A DNA stretch of 64,000 nt from Posidonia oceanica (lineage: Eukaryota > Streptophyta > Magnoliopsida > Alismatales > Posidoniaceae), in assembly GCA_037176725.1 (NCBI GenBank), contig JAZBRS010000020.1, positions 83,460,001 to 83,524,000 on the forward strand. The letters are read 5' to 3'. Shown here in pieces: positions 41,242-52,879 of this stretch (the stretch's first letter is position 1; the number at the start of each line of letters is the position of its first letter). The notes beneath the pieces were generated by a model. The model was not told the DNA's origin. It made no database searches and saw nothing but the letters and a program-made list of their open reading frames with translations. A program made the position numbers and the translations under genes.

Positions 41242-41672
41242 CATATCACATTTCATTTCATATATTGTTGTAGCTAGGCATATTCATTCATAGTTGCAAC
41301 CGAGGGGATAAAACCCCTCAGGTAAGTGTTTCTCTTTGCTTATTTTATGTCATTTTTATTTACCTTAGATCAGTTACTACACAATATCTAATCTGCATAT
41401 TTAAATCTGTTTTGCAAAGAATAGAAGAAGAAGAAGAAACTCACCAAGCATGGGCACCCTTGGGCAACACAGGCGTTGTCCTAAGGTAGCTGAACCTGCA
41501 ACCATATCACATCTCCCAAGGCGTCTCGAGGGCCTGCGAAAGCAAACCGATAGTGGCGATCACACCAATTCCGTCACCTGTGGAGTGATGGAGTTGGATA
41601 CAAAAAGGGGACCTCGAGAAAGAGCAAATAGAACCAAAACAAGCTCTTCTCCCTCAAAACCCCATATCCACA
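41242..41672 (+). repeat. Element E 5' LTR, right part (R/U5)
   Basis: Continuation after the solo LTR. It contains a PBS-like TGGCGA at 41554-41559, as in the A-type LTRs, and ends in CCACA two bases before the PBS. The end is chosen from the CA dinucleotide and PBS position, without a second LTR copy to confirm it. Confidence 0.5.
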
Positions 41673-41675
41673 GAT

Positions 41676-41693
41676 TGGCGATTATGGTGGGAC
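41676..41693 (+). other. Probable primer-binding site of element E
   Basis: TGGCGATTATGGTGGGAC shares TGGCGA and a GGTGGGAC-like 3' half with Tat PBS sequences but is not identical to A's. AG|GTGAGT at 41715-41722 just downstream resembles a splice donor. Confidence 0.45.
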
Positions 41694-43647
41694 GGCTAAA
41701 AGTGCCCCCGTGCTAGGTGAGTGTTCTCTTCTTCTTCTTTCTTTTCCTTTGCAATCTTTCCTTTGTTTTTGCGGATTTTTTTCAAGGTCGTGGCGAAATT
41801 CCTCATAGTGTTTTGAGGCACCACGACCCTCTCAGTATTTGTTCTTTGTTTATGCGCTTAAAATCATGCTTTCATCTTTTATTTGAATAAATCTGGTCTG
41901 TCAGAACGTTAAAAGCTGTGCAGGGCAGCATCCTACGTAGGACGCGGCGTATTCCAGCATCTTACGTATCTAGACAGTTTTCTGTTTTTCTTGCATTTTC
42001 TTCTGTAATATCTTTTGTTAAGCTTTTATATGTTAAAAAAGAATGCATGCAACCACCCCCTTCATTTGTTCTGATTCTCGGGAATAAAGGGGTGTTTGAG
42101 TAAAAAAAAACTCATTTTAGCTTTCTGAAAAAAAAAATGAGTTTTTCCTGTCAGTGTGTTGGACGCCAATATATATTGCGTCTTACATAAAACGCTACAG
42201 TTAGTTGCGTATTACACATCTAGACAAGATCCTTTCTATTTTTGAAATCTTTCTTTGTTTTCTTTTTATAACTGACCCAAGGAACGAGGTGTGAGGTGAT
42301 CGTCTCTGCCGTAGGGACCAGAGCCTTTGTGACTTGTATGGCCCATGATTGGGAACTAATTTGATTTTGTCTTTTCTTGGATTACGTAAATAACCACTTA
42401 TGCCCTAAGCACCGCTGTTGCAAAGGCTTAAGGAAGGTGTTTGCGTTGTCATTAGCTTTCACAAGGGTCACTACGTCTTCCCTTGATCCTTTGTGAAAGT
42501 TAATTAGAAACCCAAGTTAAGATTTGCATTCTCCCTCCCCCTTCGGTGGTTTGTTTATTTTGATTGTGTTTGGTGTGTTGATACGCAAGAGACCCGATCA
42601 ATTCTGAGTACGCTAGGCTCTACCTCTACGAGGTAGGGATCTAAGTGTGCTCAGGCTCCCCAAAGATTCTCAGGAGTTGAGATAGGGGCAGTACCAAAGA
42701 AGAGAAATATTTTGTCCTATTTGTGAGGATCCATAGACAATCCACGAAGACAAGCCATACCCAAGCCTTAAGGTATCCTGAGAGTCACACAGGTTTAAAA
42801 CACTAATAACAAAGCGAAATCCAAAAATCAAAACTTCTAATCGCTGTTTGAAAGTGTTTCTGTACAGCTCCCTGTTACAAGGTGTTGGACGCTATAATTA
42901 CTTGCGTCCTACATTGGACACAGCAGATTCTGCATCCAACACATTGTCTGTTTATTCCTTTCATTGCTTGGTTATTTTGTGGAATTATTGAGTGCTGCAG
43001 GATGAATGTTTGAATAGGGGTTGTAAACAAGTCATTTGAACTTTATTTTTGAGTCATTTTCTTTTCTTAGAAGCTTGTATTAGGCTATAAAGAACTTTTG
43101 TAACTCTTGTTTCTTTCTTTCTTTTGTCTACCAAAGTGTAAGCATTGTAATTTTTCCCTTGTAAAAGAAAAGAAAGAGAAAAATCAGAAAAAAAAAACAG
43201 AAAAAAAGAGGAAGTCCTTGTATGGTCCTGTGATTCTCAAGAACGCAGGAATTTATTCATCAAGAAATATCTCTCAAAATAGCAATTGGCACAAAGATCA
43301 GTTCAGCAGACAACTAGAAGTGTTGAAAGCTACATTGAAGAACGTCCAACATTGGACGTTATCAGTGTCAGCATCCTACACTGCCATTTTATTTCGGAGC
43401 CAATCGGCACATTAATCGCTTGCCATTTGCCAAGATTAAGTGTGAAAATACAAGGCATATGTTTTAGGGAGTTGTGGTAGTCATTTCTGCATAGTCAAGC
43501 ACTGATTGCATTGGTTAAACCAACCAACAGAAGACAGGGGTGTTGGACGCTATCTTCTCTAGCATCATACATTGGACGCTGCTTTTATCTACGTCCTACA
43601 CTTATTGTAACTGAACTTAAGCAAAAACAAGAAAATAGTTGAGCCAA
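41694..43647 (+). other. Element E leader with TTGGACGC modules
   Basis: Non-coding. Double-hairpin modules lie at 42160-42215, 42885-42939 and 43543-43598, and decayed halves near 41922-41965 and 43340-43373, where TCCTAC or CTTACG replace TCCAAC. The rest is T-rich leader with no recognised feature. Confidence 0.6.
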
Positions 43648-45160
43648 ATGTCTGAATCCGAAAGCAGCCACTCAGATACAGATAGCATGCCCGAGGAGGA
43701 ACCCATCATGAGGTTATTCAATCCAACCACTGGAGAGGAACTGGATCCCGACTCGGCCCAATATCAAGTATTGTGTCGCTTCCTTTACAGTGACAACAAT
43801 CATCCCGGTTCGTCAAATCAAAGAGATGAGGATCTCCATCAAGGTCAACACCTCCCTAGTAAAAGACTACGAAAGTCTGCTGCGAGCCACGTCCCTGAGA
43901 ATTTATACCAGAGACAGCACGGAAATGCGCCGTCAGATACCCAACACTAGGGGCAGGGAAACGACTCACCAACAGGATTCCGAGAAAGAGCCAATCCTTT
44001 GTTCGTTGAGCAGCCACATGGCAAAAGAGCTGATCCATTATTCTCCAACCAACTAGATCAGGGTTACCAGGTTCCTCTTCAGCCGGGCATGAATATACAA
44101 GGTGACAATCGACAGCCACATGCCAATCAAATTCTCAAATTCATGGCGGGCTCAGCAATTTAGCAGAAATAAGGAAGGTTTTAAATTCCTTCGGAGTTCA
44201 AACACAAGCACCCCCAACTTTTGACATGAGCAAATTCCCACCATTTCGGCTTCCTCCTGGTTTCAAGTATCCAAAGACGCCTAAGTTTGATGGGACCACC
44301 AACCCACAAACCCACATCATCTGATTTCAAATGGAATCAGTTCCGCACTTCCATGACTTGGGGTTCATCATCCACCTTTTCTTCTATTCATTGGAAGGCG
44401 AACCCATGGACTAGTTCCTTACTCTCTCCGTAGACGACCTCAACAGCTTCGACAAGATCAAGGAGTGCTTCTTGACCAAATATCAACACAAGATCGAGTC
44501 AAAGCCAACCTTTTATAACTTGAGCAGAGAGACCATGAAGCCGGGTGAAGAATGGGTCACCTTTGCAAATAGATGGCGGGACATGGCTACCAAATTAGGC
44601 CTGGACATCCCGGAAAGACAAGTTATCCAGACATTGATTGCAAATGCTACTGATCCAATGAAAAGGGGGTTGGCAAATGCCTATTGCCCTTCTATGACTG
44701 CACTCTACGAGGTAGCCGCTTCTGTGAAGGAAAATATGCATGAATTTCAGAAGATAGAAGGCAATACTAAGTCCATTCATCAAGTTGCAAAGCAACGAGA
44801 TTCTCCTTTTCAAGATTACCGGCAAAATGGCAACACTCTAGAAAAGATGGCAACGCCAGGGGCAACTACCATATAGCTCCACAACAGCAGTCTAAGAGAC
44901 CAAAGTGCACAAGCTATTCTCCTATTCCGATCACGCTGATGGATATGTTTGCGGAACTGATAGAAGCTCAAGCAATCGACCTCCCGCCTCGAAGACCTAA
45001 AGAGGCGAACTGCGACAGAAGCAAATATTGCCAGTACCACAGGAGACGTGGCCACAATTTAGAAGACTACTGGGTCTTTAAGGACATCGTCTATGACCTG
45101 GTGGACGCAGACGTCTTCAATTGGGATGCATTGATAGAGAGGGTTCGGAGGCGCCATTAA
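43648..45160 (+). pseudogene. Element E gag, decayed
   Basis: ATG 43648 opens an acidic N-terminus. The capsid domain is recognisable in pieces: FPPFRLPPGFKYPKTPKFDG, then YNLSRETMKPGEEWVTFANRWRD and related text, then a knuckle region YCQYHRRRGHNLEDYW. Damage: TAG 43948-43950, a frameshift near 44160, TGA 44322-44324, TAG 44412-44414, a frameshift near 44840, and Tyr in place of the last knuckle Cys. The stops at 44322 and 44412 sit where relatives have Arg and Trp, fitting CGA-to-TGA and TGG-to-TAG changes. The protein is only distantly like the Gag of A and B, so E is a separate Tat subfamily. Confidence 0.8.
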
Positions 45161-45355
45161 GACTGAAGCCTGCTTCTCAAAAGCCTCTACTGATGAAGGC
45201 TACACTAGGGGCATTTCCCTAAAGTGTTGTAAATAGACTTTTCCTTCCTTGTTTTCTATATTTGTTTCTGCTAGAATATACCTAAATAAAATATCTTTTC
45301 CTTCCATAAAATAAAAATATAAAACAAATGAGAAGAAGATTCACCACCCAAGCAT

Positions 45356-45526
45356 GGGAAGTTGAGAACTAAATGGGACGGACCATACTTGGTAGTTGAA
45401 GCATACCTAGACAACGCCTATTGTTGGCCAAAAGGATGGCACTGGGTCCGAACATTCCTGGAATGCACTGCAATAAATGCTACCCTTGAACCGCACGCCG
45501 AGCCAATAGAATACCCGTGCCTGTGA
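45356..45526 (+). pseudogene. Integrase C-terminal (GPY/F) remnant in element E
   Basis: Fifty-six codons to TGA 45524-45526 read GKLRTKWDGPYLVVEAYLDN and onward, the GPY/F module that ends Gypsy integrases. Only about 200 bp separate it from the end of gag, so everything between (protease to integrase core) was deleted. It is non-functional alone and shows the deletion was internal, with both pol borders retained. Confidence 0.65.
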
Positions 45527-46102
45527 ACTCACTGTTTCCGAAGCCTAGGAATCCTGCTTCTAACCTCATCTCACAAACACTTTGTGAGGAGGAAGTATCA
45601 TTGATCCAAACACTGAGATAGAGGCAACCCTTTATGAGTTCCCTTTCCAGACCTTGATTAAACGAGTCCACACACTTCCTATAAGTCGGACATGCCTTTT
45701 GGTAGATGTCCAAAGCCAAGCTTAGAAACACAAAAGAGGGGTGTGTACCGAAATAAAAAGGAGTGTGTCGGTCCATCAAATAAGTATCTGTTGGTCGAAC
45801 ACTCAAAATGGGGGTGAGACTACTAAAATGCCTACCAAAAGATCAAAGAAAAGAAAAGAAGGCAGCAAAGAAGCTGTCCAAGAAAAGAAGACAGTAAAGA
45901 AGCTGTCCATGTGTCAAAACTAAAAAATCAGGGATTGAAAAGCACAGTAGGATTTGACCTTGGCCTGGGAGGGGTAGAATTCTAAATCTCTAGCCAAAGT
46001 CTCAGGATAGGTCACTACCTCTTTCCCTACACCCTGCACCACACACTGAGGCAAGGGACAGGAACCTAGGTCTAGGGGCAACTGAAGCAAGCCTATAGTA
46101 TC
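45527..46102 (+). other. Spacer after integrase remnant
   Basis: No ORF of note. About 45860-45910 has two copies of an AAAGAAGCTGTCCA phrase. No clear PPT precedes the LTR start at 46103. Confidence 0.5.
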
Positions 46103-47835
46103 TGTAGACACCCCATTCTGACTGCCTGGAAGATGGTGGATACTCCTGCAAGCTCGCTCGAACTCTGGGGTGGCTCTTTCTCTCTCAAACCCACCCTAAA
46201 ACCCTCACTCTAGTCCACCTAAGCCTTAGCCCACTTAACCAAGGCCCAAAGCCCAAAGCAAAGCCCAACTTAGGTTTTCTTCCTCTCAGGCTTGTTGGAC
46301 GCAGGCATGGGCAGTGTCCAACGTTGGACGCACCCTGTGCTAGCGTCCAATGAGTCGGGAGTTGCAGCAGCAACTGCAGCCTTTGGCTCACCGCCCGTCC
46401 TCTCCTCTATCCACCTACACTTACTACTGGTCTCCTCAGCCACTTACTCACCCCCACTACGCGCCAAGGCCAGTAACTCGACCTGCCACCGCATCATCTC
46501 CCTCACCGGTGCGTCTCCTGCTCACCACACCCTCACTGAGCCAGCCGCCTGTGCTCTGCCGTGCCAAGACTTTTCCAACCACCTCCTGACATCCACTACC
46601 TCCCTTGACATCCCTTGTGGCCTCCCCACTCACCACGACCTCTGCCACTGCCTGCAAAATTCTTTGCAACAGCTGCAACGTCGTTGCTTTTTGACAGACA
46701 AACCCAACAAAACACAACACTTCACCTCGATCCAGAGACCACCACACCCATCTGCGTGAGAATCCAATGCTTGTGCGATCTCGAGAGAACTCCCACGACC
46801 ACTCCCGAGCCTCCAGCCAAGTTCCCCTAGCTTCCCTCGCATCTAGAAGGCTTGCCGGAGTCCGCCGGCCATCATCTTCCGCAGCACCGGTGAGGAGTGC
46901 AAACACCCCTCTGCAGGTCACCACCAAGTGATTTTTCTTCACCTCTAGCTCGTACATGCATGTGGTAGTGTAGCTAGGTAGTTTTTACCTAGTTTAGCAC
47001 AGCACACATGCCCCCTCGCCTTGGCTTCCCAGCCGCGAGGAGGAGGTGGTTGGAGCAATCCACCCACCTATTTCTGACGCTGAGCACATGGACATGCTCA
47101 TCGTCACTCACTCTTGCTTCCTAGCAAGTTAGTTTGAGCTTTTTGGCCAATTTAGCCACTGTCTTTGGCCGAGGAACTTCCCGACCTATTGGATGCACAT
47201 GCTGGTGCGTCCAACGTTGGACGTGCCCTGAGGCAGCGTCCAACACCTCTGCAGGTCTTTATTTTGTTTTGCTTATTTTTGTTCCCAGGTTGTTATGCTT
47301 TGGTTGCATCTTTGTGAGATTACTCTACATGCTTTCCCTTAATGCTTTATGATGCCATGCTATATTCGATATCAAGCTTTGATCCTGGTTTGGATCCATA
47401 TTTCATGTTTCAATTTAGTATGCTTTTTACCTTTGTTGGACGATGGAACACACTACATCCAACGTTGGACGCTGGTGTGTCCAGCGTCCTATTTATCTGC
47501 TTGCTTCCACTTGCTGCCATGCATGAATGCTGCTTCCTTTTGAGTTACATACTTGCTCCATGTATGCTAAGTGGTGTTTGGCCTCCATGGCAACCATGTT
47601 TGAGTTTGCAAGTCCCTTGTCAAGTTGCATGTGGATTTGCATGGGATTTTGTTCCCTTATTTCTGTATGCATGCTTTTTATAATGTTCTATACGGAATGC
47701 TTGCTTGATCTACGTTGCATGCCTTGGTTTAGCCTGCTTTCTATAGCTTGCATGCATGTTTAACTAGTCTCTAAGCTCAATTCTAGCTTACAACATGATA
47801 TGCCTCTTTTATGTGTTGGACGTAGGTACACTCCG
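46103..47835 (+). repeat. LTR F (D-type), cut by element B
   Basis: Starts TGTAGACACCCCATTCTGAC. Modules at 46295-46350, 47189-47243 and 47435-47490, and a fourth cut at 47815-47835 by the left end of B, follow the order and rough spacing of the D LTR. Without a PPT in front it is more likely a 5' or solo LTR than E's 3' LTR. ORFs here are low-complexity. Confidence 0.6.
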
Positions 47836-50800
47836 TGTAGCGATCCCTTGAGTCTCGCGATCGTCCGTGGACACTACCAGAGCTCACGTGCACCGATCAG
47901 AAATCAGGTTCACAATTAGCAGGTGATCTGAGGAGGAAACTTGACTCAAAACACCGAAAATAGGGACGAAATCAAAGGGAAAAAAGAAAGAAAAGACAAA
48001 AGGGAGTCGCCACTGTGTCTACTAAGTCAGGAGACAAGGAAAATCGGGGAAAGGCATAAAAACATGCAAAACCACACAAAAAGATGCAATGCAATGCAAA
48101 TGCTATGCAAAGAAGATGACTCGTGCCAAAGACGAGGGCAAAAGGGTCATTGCGGGTCAGAGAAAGGGTAAGGACTCCTGTTATGTGTGGGGAAGGTGTT
48201 AGGCACCCCGACACGCCCGAGGAATCGGTCTTGCTAGGCTTACGCTCGCTTTTGAGGGATAATGCATGCTTTGAAGGCCTAAGTGCCATGAATGCTTAAA
48301 TGCTAGGTATGCTGTGATTACATGCTCAAAGGTGTGTTCTAAATGATGCGATGCATAAGGAAAGTAAGCGTGCAGCCTATGTGCTCAGCAGTGCTGTCAG
48401 TGTTCCGAACCGGGCGAACCCTGGTCTGTGAGAACTCCAGACAATAAGCATCACTGCCCTAATGCAAATGCAAGCGATTAAAACAAAACGGTGAGGAAAA
48501 CCAAGCAGATGCAAGCGACATGCAAGGGAAAACAAGAGTTGGCACGCAAAATGGTGCAAAGCAAGCGAAAACAGATGCGAGCACGCAAAATGGTGCAAAA
48601 GCAAAGGAAAACGAATGCAGGCACGCGAAACGACACAATGCAAGAGAAAGCAAATGCGGGCGTGCAAAACGATGCATGCAATGCAAATGGGAATGCAATG
48701 GATGCTGTGCGGTGTTCAGATGGGCTTATCTTGAGAATCTGAGGCTTGATCTGAGATAACTTTGATTTAAATGAAAGATCATTCAACCAGGAAGACCTGG
48801 ACAGTTAGATCGTGGAAATCCAACGGTCCGATCTAAAGTTATTCAGGAATCAAGTCAGAAGGCTCAAGGGCCAGAAAAGGTAGGGGCCTAAGTACAAATA
48901 GTCCCTAAGGGTGTGTAACACAAGGATGTATGCATGCAAGAGTGCTGAGGATGCTTGAATGCATGCAAGGATGCAATGATTGATGACATGGGAATGCAAA
49001 TGCATGCAAAAATGCAATGCAGGGACCTAAGTGTAATTTGGGAAAACTACAGGGTCCTATGTGCAAAATGTCCCTAATTGTGTGCAAAGCAGGGCCAATG
49101 CATGCGAGAATGCTAATGCAATGATGCGTAGGCTGAATGCAATGCTAACAGCAAAATATGCATGCAAAAATGCAAGAAAGGACCTAAATGCAATTTTAAA
49201 AACATGCAGGACCTAAATGCAATGCAAAGAAAGCATGCAAACATGCAAAAGATGAAAACTGGGTCCAATATGCAATTTCAGAAAACAATGGGACCTTAAA
49301 ACAATGCAATGAGGTTTAAAAATGCAAATTAAGTAATGTATGCATGCAAAATGGACTGATATGCAATTATGGTATTGTTCTGGGTTTTTATGCAATGCAA
49401 TATAGTCTAAATGCATGATTAAATGAAATCAGTTGATGCAAGGGCCTAGATGCAAATATTTTAAAAGCCAGGGGTGTGGATGCAATGCAGAAAAATAAAA
49501 CAGGACTTAAATGCATGCTGTGAATGGACCTGTATGCAAATAAAACAAAGTGATGGGGTTTTATGCAATGCAAATAAGTTTAAAAAAGCTACTGATTCAC
49601 AATAGATGGACTTAAATGCAATTTTAACATTTCTCTGATTTTTTGATGCAATGCAATAAGGTAAAATGTAAAGTTAAATGAGTTTTAAACCATGCAGATG
49701 GACTGATATGCAAGTAAACATATTTTTTGGGTTTTTATGCAATGCAATAAGATAAACATGTGATTTAAATGATTTTATCAACTGGCAGAGGACTAAAATG
49801 CAAATAAAAGTTAATCAGAGGACTTGCATGCAATGTATTAAGGTAAACATGTAATTTAAATGATTTTAATCAACTGCAAGAGGACTAAAGTGCAAATAAA
49901 ATTAAATGCAGGACTAAAATGTAATGCAGTATGATTCTAATGCAAATTAAATGATTTGTAAACTAATAGAGGACCAAAGTGTAATAAAAACAAACATGAA
50001 GATTAAACTGCAATGTAATAAAGTTAAAAGCAGAAATTAAATGACTTTTGAATTAAAGCTGGACCTGAAAGTAAATAAAATGATCTGCAGTAGTTTACTT
50101 CAATGCAATAAAGTTTTAATTCGAATTTAAATGAAATCTAAACAAACTAAGGACCTGTATGTAAATAAATAAAACTAAACGGACTAAACTGTAATGCAAT
50201 GCAAACCTAATAAGCTAAGGAAAAAATAAAACAAAACCTAAACTAATGCAAATAAAAAAAGAAGAGGAACAGTGCCGGCCGCATGCTCGCCGGGGAAGAA
50301 GCTCTACATCGGTGCTCCAGGGGTCGGCGTGGCACGGGCGGCGCTTGAGGAGATCCGGCGAGGTCCGGCGGAGGTCCGGGTGGTGTTTGGTGAAGCGGCG
50401 GAGCGGATTTGCAGGCGAATATCGTTGCTGGGGAAGAAGGGAACTCCGGCGAGGTGGGAAACGTGCCACAGAGCTCGAAACGTGCAAATAATGGCATGGG
50501 AAGCAAGAGGGGAGTGAGGCGGAGCTAGGGGGAGGTCCGGTTACCTGTTGGAGCGCGTGGGGGGGTCCCCCGACCTCAGGTGGTTTCTGTGCTGCCGGTG
50601 GAGCTTGCGACAGCGCTGCGGGCGTCCTCGACGGCGCGCAAAGCTTGGGTGGCATTGCTGGAGGTGGTCTGGAGCTCAGAGGCCAGTCAGAAGCAAGCTC
50701 GGTGGCTCAAGGGAGGATCCGGCTTTTCTGGGTGCCAGAGGAAGAGTTGCAGGTCGCCGGGGAGGTCTGTAGCTCTCCGGGCTACTGGGAAGGTTCCGGT

Positions 50801-52495
50801 GGCTTCGTGGGGGTTCCAGGAAGGTGGTGGAGGGCTCGAATCGGAGTGGTGATGGTTGTGGAGTGAGGTGTGATTTTTTGGAGTTTCGGGCAGAAGGAGG
50901 CTCACAAGTGTTTGTGGTGGAATGTGGCTTCTGTAGGGGTTGTGGGGGTGAAACGAGGATCGGCTTAAGGAGGTGGTTGTTCAGTGAATTGGGTGGGAGA
51001 GTTTGGGTGGATGGTGGGTGCTGTGGAGGTCGTTCTAGGCTGGAGGAGGCAGTGGTGGAGGAGTTGGGTTCTGGGGTGATTTCTAGGAGTTGGAGAGGCT
51101 CTGGAGGTGTGGGAATTGCGTGTGAATGTCTAAGTGTTCCTGGGTGTGGATTCTGGGTGTTTTCTGGGGTTGTTCTCCTCTTCTCCTCTTCTCCTCCCTC
51201 TGGTCTGAGTGAGTGTGTATGTGTCTGTATGTGAATGGTGGGTGCTCTCTGGGTGTTTTTTTGTGTTTTTCCTCCATTTCAAGGTTGAAGATGGGTGTTG
51301 GTTTTGTTCTGGGCTTCACACTTGAGTGGGCATGGTGTGTGCAGGGCTTAGGCAGGGGGTTCGCCAGCAATGGCAGGTGGTTGCAGCCTTTGGGAGGTCG
51401 GCGGAGGAAGTGTGGTGCAGAGGCTTGAGTGTGGGACTGTGTACGTGGGTGTGAGGGCTGTGTGAGGGTGTGTGTGTGCAGGAGATGGAGTGCATCTGAG
51501 TTGGTTGGGTGTTGTGAGTGTGGGAGTGTTGTAGGCTTTTAAAGTAGAGGGAAAAGGAGGGAAGAGGAGGAGGAGAAGAGGAAATGGTGATGGGTCGTGG
51601 GCCTGGAAAAAGAAAAAAAAAGAATGGAAAGGAGGAGGGCTAGGCTTGACCGGGCCTATAAAGGGAGAGAGGGAGAAAAAAGAAAGAGAAATGAAGGAAG
51701 GGAAGAAGAAAGAAAGAAAGAAGGAGAGAAGGAAAGAAATGAAAAAGAAAATGAGGATGGAGGAGTGAACGGGCTTTGGTGTTGGGTGAGGAATAAAAGG
51801 GGAGAAGAAAAGAAATGGGCAAGTGGGCTGGGCTTTGGAGAAAGAAAAGAGAGAAAGAAATAAAGAAAGGGAGAAGAAAGAAAGAAAGAAGGAAAGAAAG
51901 GAGGAGAGAAAGGGAAAGAGGATATTTAAAAATCAAATAAGATGGAATAAAATAAAATAAAAATAGCAATAAAATAGGAGGAAGGAAGGGGAAGAAGTGA
52001 GGAGCAAGAGTGGGCTGGGCCCATTAGGGAGCAAGAAAAGAGAAAGGAAGAGAGGAAAAGAAGGAGAAAAAGAGAAAAGGATAATAAGGAGAGAGAAAAG
52101 GATAATGAGGAGAGAAAGAAGGATAATGGCTTGGATTTGGAAGGGGTTTTGTGTGAGTGTGTGACCTAGGGTTTAACCTAGGGTTTAGGTGTAGGTTTTC
52201 CTAGAGTTTTCTAGGGTTTTAAGTGGGGTTTTACCTAGGGTTTTCTAGGGTTTCTTTCTAAGGTTTTGCATTGCTTTTTCTAGGGTTTGGTTTGGTTTTG
52301 GGTTTAGGGTTTGACCTAGGATTCTTCTAGGGTTTAGGTTTAGGTTTAAAAGTTTTTAATTTTTTGGTTTTTGGGTGAGGGTTTTCTAAGTTAGAAAAAT
52401 GGATGTGATTTTGAGTTTGGTTTTAGGATTTAGGGTTGTGAAGCCACCAGAGAGAGAGAGAGCCCCAAAAAAATCGAAAAAATGGGGTGTCAACA
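47836..52495 (-). repeat. Element B 3' LTR (4660 bp)
   Basis: On the minus strand it runs from TGTTGACACCCCATTTTTTC (right end, 52495) to GGGATCGCTACA (left end, 47836). Modules: AGGGTTT-rich start (about 52160-52340), homopurine block (about 51590-52130), GC-rich block (50260-51430), TGCA tract (48900-50230), short 30-bp array (48540-48670), conserved box (48165-48250), PBS-like word (48003-48012). Confidence 0.93.
51590..52130 (+). repeat. Homopurine GA/GAAA tract in element B LTR
   Basis: About 540 bp read almost only G and A (GAAAGAAAGAAGG, GGAGAAAAAGAG and similar) on the + strand. The copy in the other LTR is at about 63715-64000. Similar tracts lie at 39300-39540 (solo 2) and 21230-21340 (solo 1). 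They give spurious Lys/Arg/Glu or Phe/Leu/Ser frames. Confidence 0.8.
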
Positions 52496-52499
52496 GATG

Positions 52500-52508
52500 C
52501 CCCTCCCT
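52500..52508 (-). other. Polypurine tract of element B
   Basis: AGGGAGGGG on the minus strand, then CATC and the LTR start, as in A. The flanking hairpin (52481-52560) is also kept. Confidence 0.88.
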
Positions 52509-52879
52509 GAGCGAGGTCAAGGGGACCGAGGCTGCTGCTCAGGGTTGACAAGACACCCCACCTGACGATGACGTGAGCCAGATGTTGCTGTAGACGTGAG
52601 TCACTTATTCGGTGGATGCACTGAAAATCATGACTCGTCGCCGAATGCAGATGAATGTAGATGCAATGCTTACACTAATGCACTGCTTACACTAACGCTC
52701 ATTGTGCTGTACTCCTCTGGGGGGAAAGCGGGTGATGCACGCATGTGGTGTGGTGGAAAAATGAATGCAACATCGCCAGGCAGTACTTCGGGAGTGCCGG
52801 ACGATTTAAAGTGCCAATCACCAAGCAGTCTCGAGGTGAAGGGCAATGCAAGTGTTGAAAGTAAAAGCCTGAAAGTAAA

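Larger units (their letters stand above)
34323..46102 (+). mobile_element. Element E: gag-bearing, pol-deleted Tat-like element
   Basis: An LTR-like start (TGTAGATACCCCGTTTTGAC, 34323) with no PPT in front marks a 5' LTR. It runs, apart from solo LTR 2, to a CA end at 41672, a PBS-like site, a leader, a decayed gag (43648-45160) and a scrap of integrase C-terminus (45356-45526). Protease, RT and both RNase H domains are absent, so the element moved, if at all, with proteins from relatives. Its 3' LTR is not in the window; LTR F (46103) has a different sequence and probably inserted into it. Left target site would be TTCTC (34318-34322). Confidence 0.6.

Noticed and set aside
46292..46957. ORFs in LTR F (for example 155 and 166 codons on opposite strands)
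   Set aside because: GC-rich low-complexity text with no domain, in the same place where D's LTR has a different frame.
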